The notes: a model not told the origin generated them from the letters alone. 64,000 nucleotides of DNA from Tetrahymena elliotti 4EA (GCA_000231825.2 JH720373.1:271674-335673), one strand, 5' to 3'; positions 50,446 to 63,206 are shown, counted from the first letter of the stretch. Program-made: numbers and translations.

Positions 50446-52570
50446 AATAATTATTACTAAATTACAAAAATTAATAATCTAAAGATATATATTTTGTATT
50501 TATTGAAATCTTAATACCTATTTAATTTAAATTTAATATTCATTTAAAATTAATTAACATTTTAAAGTGTGAAAGATTTTTTTTGTTTTTTTTAAATTAA
50601 TTAATTATCTCAAATTGTATTTACTAAAATTTTTATTTTTTTATTAATTTTTAAGGTACCATTGACGATATACTAACTTCTAAAAGGATTGAAAGTCTCT
50701 ATAAAAATTTTTTCTTTTTGATTTTTTAAAACTACTGACCCAAACATGCTTGAAAAATACAACTAAATTTTTTTGTTTTTAAGTGAGGATTTTGAAGGTG
50801 TTGAAGATGATCATGACTTTCTTAAAGCTTTCAACAACCTCTATTGCCATACTCAGAACTAGTGTTCAGCCTGGTAAAATACTTTGAAAGATACTTTTTT
50901 AGAGATAAATTTCAAATTAATATTTTTAAAGAACTTTCAATTGTATTATAAAAGTTGACTTGAAACAATGTTTTAATTTAACCATTTTAATTTAAAAATA
51001 CTTACTTAATTTTACAAATTTAAATACTAAATATTTTAGCAAGCACCATGATAGGAAGGTTTGAAAATTCATAATAAAATATTATTAATTTCTTAGAAGT
51101 AAAGATTAACATAATAGATAAATTAGCTGAGTGATTAATTTAATGTATATTTTTGTGTAACTTGTAGAGATATCTCTTGGCACAAATGTGAATATAAATA
51201 GTATTGTTAATTCAATATATATGAATTACATTAAATTTGATTGGTTTAATACATAAAATTGAAATTACATATATTGATTGAACAAAATCCATAATAAAAT
51301 TCCTGATTTTTTTTATTATTTATGAGACTGTTTTTAGCCACTTATTTAGATGGCATTTAGTTAAAATTAAGATTTCAGAAATTTGTGTGAAATTAAAATT
51401 GAGAAAGAATTTTTTTAATTTTGGCTGAAATTTAGTGAAGAAGAAATCTTAATTATACAATAAAATATGCAATTAGTGTGGCAAATATTTATCAATCTGG
51501 TCAGGTTGATACCATAAATCAGAAGATAAAATTAAAATTAGATTACAAAATTTTTTTATCTTATTTTCTGATGGTTTTGGATGATTTTTAGAAAGTGAAG
51601 GTTCAAGTAAATCTAAAGTGTTAGTCAAGACTTTATAGAATTTTTAATTATTTAAAATAGAAAAAATTCTACCTGAAAATAGGTCAGCGTTAATTACAAA
51701 ATGAATTTAAAATAGATAGAAAACTATGCATAATTTATTACAAAAATTTAAATGAAAGTGAATAGCTTGTTTTTTTAAATTAATGTATTTAGATCATCAG
51801 ATTTTATTTGGGGAAAACAACAAGAAATAGACTAGGAAATAATTAAATTGCTCATTTCAGGTCGTTTTCTCTATAAAAAATCTATTTTTTATAAGTAAAC
51901 TTTTCCTAATTTATAAACAGCTAATGTTCGCTTATTTGCTTCCCAAATTGATGCTATTGGCGTTATATTAATTTAAATATTATAAACAATACAAATAAAT
52001 AAATAATCCTTATTGAAATAACGGCGCATTATAATAAACAATAAAATTGATAAGAAATTCGACATTTATTACAACTCAAATACATTTTAGCATCTATTTA
52101 GAGAGATTGGGAAAAAATTATAATAACTCATATAAAATGTTCTAAAGAATGAATGAAAAAGGTTTGAGTTATTACGTTCTTACTGGCATAACAATTCAAT
52201 TATATGCATGTATGTTTCTATGTTGCCCTTTTCTTTTTGGTAAAAATATAAATTTTTCAATGAAAATAGAAAGAAGGTTTCTAGCTTATATAATTTGATT
52301 GAAATGGCATTGAGCAATTAAAATAAAGTAATATTTGATTCATTTGTGACCAAAAATTTCATTTGATATGCAGCGACCATATAATTAAATCAATAATTGA
52401 TAAATCAAAAAAAGAAACAATATCAACTAAATTTGTATCAAAAAGGAAAAGATAATATCTTTCCTAATTAAAATATTAAAAGCAGTCTAACTAATAACTA
52501 ATCTTTAACGATATTCCATTAAGGAATAATAAATTCAGCTAAAATCTAAATCAAATCAACACTCAAATAA
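50446..52570. other. Spacer with unassigned exon-like islands
   Basis: Mostly AT-rich, but with several G/C-richer islands that look like exons and lack an assembled gene. 50784-50873 is exactly 90 nt, phase 2-2, flanked by acceptor TTTTTAAG and donor GTAAAA, and reads SEDFEGVEDDHDFLKAF then NNLYCHTQNQCSA. 50656-50710 reads TIDDILTSKRIESLYKN. 51040-51058 would add CKHHDRK. 51793-51890 reads SSDFIWGKQQEIDQEIIKLL then ISGRFLYKK. 51928-52147 reads NVRLFASQIDAIGVI and on to TGA. A plus-strand gene or relic is likely, but phases between islands could not all be reconciled. Confidence 0.35.
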
Positions 52571-52891
52571 ATGTCTTTTCAACCTTCTGAAATAGTCTGT
52601 ATATTACTTGGATTTTATATGATCCTCATTAACTTAATCACATTCTTGACCTTTGGTTATGATAAATTCGTTTCTTCATTTGCTTAAAATAAGAATTACC
52701 GTCGTATAAGTGAAAAATTCTTAATTAGATTAATTAAGGTTGGTGGATTATGCGGAGCTAAATGCGCTATGATTCTATTCAATCATAAAACCTCCAAACA
52801 ATCTTTTCAAATTAACTCTGATTCATTAGTAATTCGTCTTTGCAACTTTTCTTTGATATCCTTATACTACATAGCCCGTTATGCTGATTGA
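52571..52891 (+). CDS. DUF1294 family small membrane protein
   Basis: Single exon, 106 residues, TGA 52889-52891. An N-terminal hydrophobic helix (VCILLGFYMILINLITFLTF) leads into GYDKFVSSFAQ, RRISEKFLIRLIKVGGLCG, MILFNHKTSKQSFQ and a last hydrophobic stretch. This is the DUF1294 signature: N-x-x-TF-x(4)-DK, R-I-x-E, GG-x-x-G and HKT-x-K-x-x-F. The family is common in bacteria and patchy in eukaryotes and its function is unknown. GC content is above the local background. Bacterial origin is possible but not shown by this sequence. Confidence 0.85.
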
Positions 52892-54548
52892 AAGAGAGTT
52901 CTCTATATTATCAGCATACTGAATTAGTCTAGCGAGCTCTTTAGCAAGCCATATAAGCTCTCTAGCTTTTTTGATTTTTCAATGATTGTTAAGCTAAAGG
53001 ATTCAACAGTATTGAAAACTACTAACTTACCCATTAATTAAATACATAAAACCCTAATTTAATTTGCATCTGTTTATTTCTTGTATATTTGTTCATATTT
53101 AACTTAATTACTTCCGTTACTTCTTCAAATTCGTTAGAACTCACATGAAGTACATCAATAAACATTCACCATTTTATTTGGTATTTAAATTTGTTTGAAG
53201 TACAAAACAAAATCTTTTTGCCAAAACTTTGTTTTTTATAGTTTTGAGGTAGATTTAGCAGCAAATTAATACTTTTTAGTTAATCGCTAGAATCGCTCTC
53301 AAAAAAATAATTCGTTATCACATTACGTATATGCATCTTCCATAATAAAAAAACAAAAAAATAAATATCTCATCAACTATATTCTCAAATAAATACACAT
53401 TCATCCAGACTGAATGAAAGAAAGCCTATCAAAAACATATTCTGATTGAAAAAGGTTTTCATTATTTTTGAAAAAAAATCAACTAAATTGAATAAAAAGC
53501 TGTAATGATAACATAGATTTTTAAATATTTCTGCTCGTTCTAATAAGGTCTAATGAATAGCAAATTTTTATAACATAATTGCATAATGTTAAATTGAATT
53601 TTAGAATTTGTTACTTACTAAGCATCATAGCAAATTACACAGATATATTTTAAATTATGACCCCTCTTTTACATAATTCTAATTTTTTTACCTTCAACTG
53701 AAAACTGGCTTATCTCTTTTATCAATAGAATATTGAGTTAAGTCTTTAACTTAATGAGGGGATTTCCTACATCTGATACCATCAAAAATAATAAAAAATT
53801 ATTTAAGGAAGACGAAAACGGCAATTTTTAAAATAAAAATGTAAAAAATGTAGAATTGGCTTGTTGCTATGATAATTTTTTAGGATAACAATATTAAAGC
53901 TAAATTAATTTTTAGATAGTTATTTTTAACCACTATCACCCCAAAATAATTAAGGAGATCTAAATACTTAATATAACAAATAATATTTCTTAATTTAGTA
54001 TTACCTTCTCTTTTTATATTTTAACTGTTTTAAACGTTAGAAATACTGAAAAAAAATTAATTAATTAGAAACTTAATTAACAATTTCTTTGCACAATTTA
54101 TTCATTTTTTTTTTCATAATTAAAATAATTCATTTATTCGTTTCTTTCAAAGTGCTTTTTTAACATTTTTATGGGGAGGTAGGTAGATAATATGAATTAT
54201 TATAAAGCCAATTAATTTAACATTATTTTCTTCAAAAAAAACAAAAATAAATGGCTCAAATAAATAAAGATGAGTGAGAGCAATTAAAATAGAAAATAAG
54301 AATGAGAAAAGTAATGAATGAGTAAAAATAATAAGAATTAAAAGATACCAATAAGTAAATATGTATCATATGTTACAAAAAACGATTACAAAAAGACAAT
54401 TAATTTAGTGAATAAAAAGGTTTATATTTATATATATTTAGTTTTACCTATTAAGTATATATAATCAAACTCATAGATAAATGTCCTAAATATATTTTTC
54501 TATATTAAAATGAATACAAGAATGTTATTTTAATTAACTAAGTTTATA
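52892..54548. other. Spacer with a possible small ORF relic
   Basis: AT-rich spacer. At 54251 an ATG in good ciliate context (AAAAATAAATGGCT) opens MAQINKDE, then a TGA at 54275-54277. The same frame continues EQLKQKIRMRKVMNEQKQQ, ELKDTNKQICIICYKK and RLQKDNQFSEQ to about 54420. The frame could instead start at ATG 54302. Too short and too damaged to call a gene; the rest of the spacer shows nothing. Confidence 0.35.
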
Positions 54549-56710
54549 TCATATTTAGCAGTTTTATTTATTATCTAGCTGCTGAAGCTGTTTAAACTTT
54601 TCTTCTATCTACTTCAAATCTTTACTCTCTTTGTAGTAATATCTGTACTAACATTCCATATATCGATTTATCTTTTTTTAATAATATTAATATTATTTAA
54701 TATAAATTATCATTTTTAATTTTTTTGTAAATAAAATAATTTACTGATTAATTTTCTTAAATGTTTCAGGGTCTATTTAATCTACTAAAATCTAGCATTT
54801 TTCTTTATCAATGTCTTTAAATGCTTGGGAAGCACTATTCTAAATCATAAGTACAATCATCCCAAGTTACTCAGTGGGAAGCACCTTAATTTTCTAAGAA
54901 AATAATATTTTATCTTAAGTAGTAATTGATTCACTAGCTTCTTCTTCTTGATATATTTAATTTTAATTCTAAGATGATCCATTATTTGTTTCATTGTTTT
55001 TTCCTCCATTGCTAGTATTATTAACAGGGGTAGGTTGATCTCCATTTTGAGAAGAGCTAATTATTTAATATTCAAAATTAATTATTATTCATTAACCACA
55101 ATCAAAATAAGGTTTACTTATCATCTTGCTTGTTCTTCATTTAGCTGAGTTTTTCCTTTTCTATTAGATAAAAAGAATATTTTAAAAATTAAAAAAAATA
55201 AAGGATTTTTTTATAATTTTTTACTGACTACGGCATTCATAAATTATATTGAAGGGAGATAATTCTTAATCATATTTTTGAAGTGCTTTTCCAACTTTTC
55301 AGCTAATTTATAAATCCACTATTTATTTTTATAAAAAAATTTTATTAATATAAATAAATTAAATGTTTATTTTAAGATATTTGAAAAAACTTTTAATTCA
55401 AGATAATTATTCTAAAACAGTAACAAAATAATAATAATTCAAAGTATCTTGAATTATTTATTCTAGATTTATCAACAAAAAATAAGAAATAAATAATCAG
55501 TAAGTAGTGTGATAAAAAAAGAATTTATTATTGTCTTAAATTATTAATAATGGAATGAAATTTTATTTTTATTTTAATAGACAAACTTATTTAAATTAAA
55601 AAGATTTATTTACTTGTTATTTTTGGTATCTATTATTGATTTTGAAATTTAATTAAATAGTTTTCCCTTTTTTATTGTTTTTTTATGTAGATTTTTGATT
55701 TTAGTTTGCATTTTTATTTTTAATAAATAAAACCTACACTTAAAATTCAAAATATTTCTAAAATATTTTTTTTAGAAATAAATTTCTAACAAAAAGTGAA
55801 ATTTATAAAAAATAATAAAAATTCAATTTTGTGTTGTTAGGAAATAAAAAGATTTGATATAAATAGAATATATATTATGTTGATTAATTTAAAATTTAAA
55901 ATAATTCGGTTAATGCAAATAAGAATAATAATTTAAGAACTATTATTATAAATAGAAGATAGGGGTTTAGATTTTTGTAAGATTTTTTTTAGTGATTTGA
56001 TTATATTACTTGCTTCTTTAAAAATATTAGAAAAATATCTTTGAATTAAAAAAAACTCTTTAAAAGAATATTAAATAATTGAAAATTTAATTATTTACAG
56101 ATCCTTCTGCATTATAATTTTTACAGTTATCCCAAACTAATTATATATCATCAAGGCAATCTTCAACAAAGCCGTATTCATTATTTTTTAACTTTTCCTT
56201 GCATGTTCCTAAGTCCATGGGGTATTTAATAACATTTGGATAGTCCATAAGACCCAAACCTTATTTTTTAATAAATGAGATTTTGTTAAAACAAAAAGCA
56301 TTATTGATACTCGCAAAAGCAAAATAAATAGATCTATTTAAATGAATATATAATTTTAGATATCTCAAATTAATAGCAGTTCAAATTGGCGAAATTCTTA
56401 AATTTGTTGAATATTACCTTTCCAATCAACTGCTTATCTAAATTCTAATGAGTCGTTATTTTGCATAAGTTAACTTAGCATTTGATTTAGCTTTTTGAGT
56501 TCTTCTTTTCCTATATTAGTATGCCTATTATTTTTAAAAATAATTATCAATTATAATGATGATAATATTAAAATTTTCATCAGCTGCTTATGGACAAATT
56601 TCGCTCTTTTTGAGCACTAAATTGCTATAAAATGAATTTATTTTTGCTAAATCTAAGAAATTGTATTAATTTTACTAGTTTAATTTGAGAGAAGACTTAA
56701 AACCGGACAT
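54549..56710 (-). CDS. Small bromodomain-NET (BET-like) protein
   Basis: Exons 56710-56676, 56524-56418, 56259-56099, 55318-55225, 55160-55118, 55056-54745, 54642-54549; 281 residues, TGA 54551-54549. One bromodomain spans residues ~32-125: FRQAVDWKGLGLMDYPNVIK, YPMDLGTCKEKLKNNEYGF, VEDCLDDIQLVWDNCKNYN (the acetyl-lysine-binding Asn is in NCKNYN), then AEGSWIYKLAEKLEKHFKN. A Ser/Asn-rich linker leads to a NET (extra-terminal) domain: KIKVLPTEQLGMIVLMIQ, DIDKEKCQILVDQIDPETFK. BET proteins bind acetylated histones and recruit transcription complexes through NET (family knowledge). Only one bromodomain is present. The last acceptor (54643) is the only GT-AG choice that keeps the coiled-coil tail in frame. 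Intron 3 is 780 nt. Confidence 0.85.
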
Positions 56711-58208
56711 TTCTATTTTTAAATATATATTATGAAAAGCTATTTTCTTTTTTTAAATACTTTTATTTATTCCTTTTGATTATTTTATCTCAATTTTTAT
56801 TATTTTTTAATGAAGTTAATTGAATCTTCTTTCTTTTTTGATAAATCTAATAAGCTCACAAAAATTTATTAATTCAATGATTGATTAATCTATTTACTAA
56901 TAATCATATTCCACTAATATTTTGCAAAACAAATTATAAAACAATCTATCTATCATGATAATCTATCTATATATTATCAAAATATATGCAATCTCTAGCT
57001 AGATCTTAATCATTATATTTATTAAAATTAAATTATTATTTATTATTTTTCCCGCGTTATTATTAATTTACTAAATAATCAAACATTCATTGAACTTCAT
57101 CTACCAATAATATACAACTTAGAAATATCTTATTTCCTTTTTATTTATTTAGCAAACTCCCAAAATTATTCCCCATATATATTTTAAGGTTAAAATCTAT
57201 AATATTTTATTTTCTTAAAATTTCTTTTATATTTTATATATACCTTTTCTCAAATTTCTTTTTTGTAGAAAATACTTCAAATAATGAAAACATACTTATT
57301 CATGTATTCCTTAAAAATTAACATAATTAATTATTATCTTCAGCATTTTGAAATTAGAATCTATCTTAGCTAATAAGCTAACATAATTAATATCAGTTCT
57401 ATTAGAATATAATTTTTAATGAATAAATAAGCTAGAGTTAAATATATATTTAAGAGATATTTATTATTAAAATTAATTGAAAAAAATTTATTTTAGCAGA
57501 TTAATTAATTTTTTAAATTAATCTAATAACGCATCAATTCTAATGTTTAATGTTTGTTGTTAAAAATAAAATAAAATTATCAAACTTTACTCCTAAAAAA
57601 AATAAATAAGAATAATTTTTTATTAATAATTAATTAAAAAAATGACATTTTATTCTTGTGTTAATTAAATTGCATTCTATTTCACACTTAAACTAATGAA
57701 TTAATAGGATAATAAATATTTTATAATAAATTAAACAATTCTTAATTTAAATAATAATTTTAATATTGATTCATAAATTAAACTAAAATTAATTAAAATT
57801 AGTTTAGTTTAATAAGTTTAAAGATTTTTTGTGAAATTAAACAAAGAAAAATTCAATTCTATTGTAAAAATAATTTAATAAGTTTAAAGATAAAATTAAT
57901 AGATTAAATTTTTGATATTAAATTTTGATATTTGAATTGTTATTTTTTGTTTGAAAAATATTTTAAAATCATTTTTTACTTCAATTCAATTTTCTTTTTG
58001 ATTTATAATCTAAATGAATTTAATGCTTTGATTTTTTAATTATTTTTTGTTGAATTATTTGTATTAGATTTTTTAAATACTAATTGAAAAACTAGCCTGA
58101 AATATTTATTGATCTACTATCAAAAATTTAATTTCCCTTTTTATTACAAAAAAAATCCAGAATTAAATAATTATTTTGTATGAATATGAAATTTATTTAA
58201 AGTTGTAA
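56711..58208. other. AT-rich spacer
   Basis: About 1.5 kb containing the promoter of the BET-like gene and the 3' flank of the GST gene. A TCTATCTATC-type microsatellite lies at 56944-56973. No coding island seen. Confidence 0.5.
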
Positions 58209-58910
58209 TCACAATTTTGAAGATTCCTTCTAAATTCTTTTATTTAATAGCTCATCGTATACTTTATGAGTTTCCTTAATTTCAGGAATTTGAGACATAT
58301 TTGTCATCCATTTTTAAATGTTTGGGTAGGTATTAAAACTATAGTTAACAACTTTTGATTAGTATAGTTCACAATAAGCACTAATATCAGCTAAAGTGTA
58401 AATTTCAAATCCAAAAAAATATTTATTTTTATGATTTAAGTAATAAATCTCAATAAATTATAAAGATTTTTACACATCAGACTGTAATTCTTCAATACTT
58501 ACAGAAGTACTCATACCAAGTTACTTTTCAAAAAGCTATTTAAAAAGTAATCTATGCATTTTTCTAGTATTTGAGTGATGCCAATCTAGGTAGCTATCAA
58601 TCAAAGCTCTCTTTTTCAAATTATCACTGGGATAAAGCTAATTATCCCCATATAATTAGCAAAAATACCTCATAATTGAGTGTGATTCATTAAGAAAAAA
58701 GTTATCATTATCTAATATACAAGGAATTTTTTGATCAGGATTTACCTTTTTGTATTATTCACTAATATTTTGCTTTTTGAGAATTCTTACTTCATGGATT
58801 TTATGAGGTATTTTCAATAAGTAAACAACAGTCATAACAGCTCTTGAAGGCTGACTACCCCAATCCATAAAAATTTCATAATTTATTTAAGATAGATTTC
58901 TAAGACTCAT
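58209..58910 (-). CDS. Glutathione S-transferase, theta-like
   Basis: Single exon, ATG 58910-58908 to TGA 58211-58209, 233 residues. The N-terminal thioredoxin-like half reads EIFMDWGSQPSRAVMTVVYL, KKVNPDQKIPCILDN (the cis-Pro loop of the glutathione site), then FFLNESHSIMRYFCQLYG (the ESxxI motif). The C-terminal helical half has the theta-type DSYLDWHHSNTRK and the folding motif FGFEIYTLADISAYCEL. Theta GSTs use an N-terminal Ser, and the candidate is Ser19 or Ser22 in GSQPSRA. Predicted reaction: conjugation of glutathione to electrophiles in the cytosol. Intronless, unlike most neighbours. Confidence 0.9.
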
Positions 58911-61293
58911 AATTAATACTAGAAGAAATAATAATATCAAGTATTATTTTGTATTATTTTTAATTTCATTTAAAATATAGACAAAGACTTATTTATTTTA
59001 ATTTTTGAAATAATATACTTGATCAGATTAGATTTTACAATACAAAAATTGTTCACATTTTAAGGTGCCTTCATTATTTATACACAAATAAAAACCATAA
59101 ATTTTTGAAATAAAAAAAAGCTTCGTTATTCAAAATTTATTTGAATATCTTTTTGTTTAAGATTCTTCGAAGTATTTTTATTCCCACATAAAATATGACT
59201 GCAATAAAACAAAATATTTTTTTAAGATTCCATTATTTCTATAATAATTATTAGCTTTAAATGAAAAGAAGAAAGTATAATTACTAGAAGTAAATTAGGA
59301 GATAATACATTGAAGTTATTATTTTTATATTAGTTCATTAATTGATTCTTTGAGTGTAAAATAAACGACCTTTATTAAAATAAATAAGAAGATCTTTTTC
59401 CAGAACAAATTTATGAAATATTGTTTATTTATTAGTGGTGATAATTAAATTGAATTTCTTGAATAAATTATGTCTTAATAATAATCAATTAACAATTTGT
59501 ATTTTTTAAAGTAGTTTTTTTTGTAAGACTCTTATGTAAGCTTTAAGAAAAAAATTGTTTTTATGTAAAGATAAAAACACCTAAGAGTATTAATGACATT
59601 AAAAATATTTAAAATACTGCTCAAAATAAACACCAAAGTCAATGAAAAACCCTCTTTATTCAATTTAATAAGTAATCTAAACTTCATTTTACAAATTTTA
59701 TTATCAGACAAAAAGATATTTTTAATTTACTTTTTATTTGTAAATTAATCAAATAGTGACGTAGTTTTGAGTTAAAATTTGATGCTATTTATAAGCTCAT
59801 CAAAACAAGTGAACAAAAAAACAAGAAAGATGTTTATTTAGGTTTTTAAATTGTTTTAACATAGAAATAGATAACCCTTTATTCAATTTAATAAGTAACC
59901 CAACTTCATTTTACATATTATTATCAGATAAAAAGATATTTTTAATTTCCTTTTTATTTTTAAATTAATCAAATAGGGACATAGTTTTTAGTTGAAATTT
60001 GATGCTATTCATAATCTCATCAAAACCAGCTAACAAAAAGCAAGAAAAGAAAGATGTTTTTTAGGTTTTTAAATTGTTTTACGATTTTTTTGACAAAATA
60101 AAATATTATTCTCTTATTTCTCCGTGTTAAAAATAAAAAGAATATGGATAATAATTTTGATATAAAAAGTAAAATTAGTTTCTGTTTCATTTTCATTCAA
60201 AATTTTAGACTAAATTAGTCTGCAGCAATATGCTAAATCAGGTGATTCATTTTTCAAACAAAACTGCAGAACCTATGAAATTTTCAAAGTTATTACTAAA
60301 TATTGATACATGCATGCAACAAATAAGCAAAATAAAACATATTTGTACAATTCTCATAGCAATATGAATTAAACTATTTCATTTTTTGAGTTTTAATAAT
60401 CAATATTACATGTTTGAGTCAAGCTAAATAATAAGCTAAGAATTAATTAAAATATACTTGAAAGAGTTGATATTATTTTGAAAAATGTGGAATAGAAAAA
60501 AAAGAAGTTTAGATTATTGAATTAAATTATATTATTAATGTAAACAAATTAGATATTTTAAAGAGTTATGTATCATCATTCCAAGTACTCTTGATTTTTT
60601 TGAGCATTTTTTGAGAATTTTTGATATTTGATCTTCATGTTTTGCACAATTTTATTTTCGTTATGTCATAAATTATCTAATTTTATGTAATTGATTATTT
60701 TTTGAGGATATTTATGAAAAAAGACAGTTTTCAAATCAATATAAAAAATTAAGCTTGTTGATAGAGATATTTAATTTTACTGCATTTCATCTCTTATAAG
60801 ATTATAATAAATGAATCGAAAAAATGATATTTCTTATCAATCAATCAAAAATCTTTAGGAAGGGAATAAATATTATGTAAATTAAGTCGGTCTTAAGATG
60901 AAAAAAAATAAAAATCTAGAAAAATAATGACAGTATTAATTCAAACAAAGGAATATTTTTCTTTTTCCTTATTTTGAAAGAATAAATCTGAAAACATCAC
61001 CTCAATCTAATTAATCTAAAAATTACGTCATTTGAAAATTAATTATAATAAATAGTGGAAATACAAATAAAATTTTCACACGATAGATAGACTATTAATA
61101 TCTTTTTTGATTGTTTATATCTTACAATAAATTGTGGGGTATTTTCTGATCTTTGAGTGGAATGTTCAAATGCAAAATATATAGCACCCTATTATTTTAA
61201 ATACTGTTGAAACCAACAACCAAAAATTATTTAATAATTAAATCATAATTAAAAATCTAAAATCTCAAAAAAAAAGTAAAAAAAATAAATAGA
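58911..61293. promoter_or_regulatory. Long spacer upstream of GST and ALDH genes
   Basis: About 2.4 kb between divergent detoxification genes, AT-rich, holding a 210-bp direct repeat (59650-60081, listed separately). A tiny spliced frame at 60144-60306 (intron 60169-60208) would encode MDNNFDIKNQISLQQYAKSG and 20 more residues; it is not convincing on its own. Confidence 0.4.
59650..60081. repeat. Imperfect direct repeat, two copies of about 210 bp
   Basis: Copy 1 is 59650-59859 and copy 2 is 59875-60081. Both start CCCT(C)TTTATTCAATTTAATA, share ATAAGTAA...ACTTCATTTTACA, AAAAGATATTTTTAATT, AAATTAATCAAATAG and TTTGATGCTATT, and end in TTTAGGTTTTTAAATTGTTT. They differ by scattered substitutions and small indels. 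No terminal inverted repeats or ORF are visible, so a simple local duplication rather than a transposon is favoured. Confidence 0.85.
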
Positions 61294-63206
61294 ATGTCTA
61301 CTTACACCAAGCCCACCGTTTTCTAAAACAAGCTCTTCATCAACAATGAATTCGTTGATGGTGTCAAGAAAACCACTATCCCAGTTATTAATCCCGCTAC
61401 TGAAGAAAAGATCTGCGACATTGCTGAAGCAACTGAAAGAGGTAATTAATCTCTTTGTTTTAAAATCACTTCGAGTTGATGCCTTTCAAAAAAATTCTTT
61501 CAGAAAGAATATTTTATGAAATCTAAAAATACTTCTCATTCATTTTAACTCATATCTAAAAATTCTTTTAAATAATAGATGTCGAATTAGCTATTGATGC
61601 TGCTAAGGCTGCTTACCCCAAGTGGCATGCTACCACTTTAAGAGAAAGATCTATGCTTCTCTACAGATTAGCTGAACTTATCGAAAGAGACTTTGGTACT
61701 CTTGTCTCCTTAGAATCTCTTGATAATGGTAAGCCCATTGAATGTTCTGAAAATGATATCCGTGAAGTCATTAATAACTTAAGGTAATAACCTCATTCTA
61801 TTTTACAATTTTTCTATCATAGGAATTCATTCATTAACAACTCATTTTCACTTTCAATCAAATCAACTTAGATTAACTAAACAACAATAAATTTAATTAG
61901 TAATAAGAGAATCAACAAGAATATTTAAATATTTTGATGTAACTTTTTAAATTTCAAAGCAGAAAATAAATAAATAATAAATTGAATAATAAATATTTGA
62001 TAGGATTGAGTTATTTTTGAGTTTTATTATTAGAGATATAATTATAATTAGATTTGTAAATCTCATTTTTACTTTTTTTATAATAATAGATACTTTGCTG
62101 GTTGGGCTGATAAGGTCACTGGTAAGACTTATGCTAGCTCTTCCGACACTTTATTCTACACTCGTAGAGAACCTTTCGGTGTTGTTGGTTTGGTTTCTCC
62201 TTGGAACTTCCCCTTACTTATGTGTGAATGGAAATTTGGCCCTGCCTTGGCTGCTGGTAACTGTGTTGTTCACAAGCCTTCTGAAGAAACTCCCTTGACC
62301 ATTTTATGGTTATGTAGATTATTCAAGGAAGCTGGTTTCCCTGCTGGTGTCTACAACTGTGTTCCAGGTTATGGTCCTATTGCTGGTGAAACTCTTGCTA
62401 GAAGTCACAGAGTCTCCAAGATTTCTTTCACTGGTTCTACTGTTGTTGGTAGAAAGATTATGGAAGCCTCTTCTCAAACTAACTTGAAGAAGGTTACCCT
62501 CGAATTGGGTGGTAAGACTCCTGTCATCGTTTGCCCTGATGGTGATTTAGATATGGCTGTTAACCTTTCTTGGAATGCTATTATGTACAACATGGGTCAA
62601 TGCTGTATTGCTGGATCTCGTGTTTTCGTTCACGAAAGTGTCTATGAAGAATTCGTTAAGAGATTAAAAGCTGTTGAAAGTAAAGTTTCTATTGGTTGTG
62701 CCTTCACTGGTGCTAACCATGGTCCTCAAGTTAATCAAACTTAATTGAACAAGATTCTTGGTTACTTAGATCACGCTAAGAATGTTGAAAAGCTTGAATG
62801 CATTATGGGTGGTGAAAGATGGGGAACCAAGGGTTACTTCGTCAAGCCTACCGTTTACATTAATGTTGATGACAACTCCAAGCTTGCTCAAGAAGAAATC
62901 TTTGGACCTGTTCTCTGTATTCTCAAGCCCTGGAAGACCATCGAAGAAGTTATTGAAAGAGCCAACAATACAAAATATGGTTTGGCTGGTGTTGTTATCA
63001 CCAGAAACATGTCCCTCTCTGAAAGATTAATCAGAGAAGTCTAAGCTGGTACTATTTTCGTTAACACTTACTGCATTCCTTAATCTTTCATCCCCTTCGG
63101 TGGTTACAAGGAATCCGGTTTTGGCCGTGACAACGGTGAAGAAGCCATCCTTGAATACACCCAAGTTAAGGCTGTCTATTACTAATTAGAAGAACCTAGA
63201 CTCTGA
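61294..63206 (+). CDS. Aldehyde dehydrogenase (ALDH1/2-type)
   Basis: Exons 61294-61441, 61579-61783 and 62090-63206; 489 residues, TGA 63204-63206. All ALDH signatures are present: [38 protein letters not shown] with the substrate/cofactor-pocket Asn, [13 protein letters not shown] (cofactor Lys), FTGSTVVG (Rossmann-type loop), [11 protein letters not shown] with the general-base Glu, and GQCCIAGSR with catalytic Cys290 (62604-62606). The [15 protein letters not shown] motif follows near the end. Length is normal and no N-terminal targeting peptide is evident, so cytosolic NAD(P)-dependent oxidation of aldehydes is expected. Codons are strongly biased to C-ending forms, marking high expression. 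The TAA at 62742-62744 and TAA/TAG elsewhere are Gln codons, not breaks. Confidence 0.96.

Noticed and set aside
54302..55259. Very long plus-strand open frame antisense to the bromodomain gene
   Set aside because: With TGA as the only stop, chance frames of hundreds of codons are expected; the minus strand carries clear bromodomain and NET motifs.
62742..62744. Apparent TAA stop or frameshift splitting the ALDH gene
   Set aside because: Under the ciliate code TAA is Gln; the frame is continuous and ALDH motifs run through on both sides.
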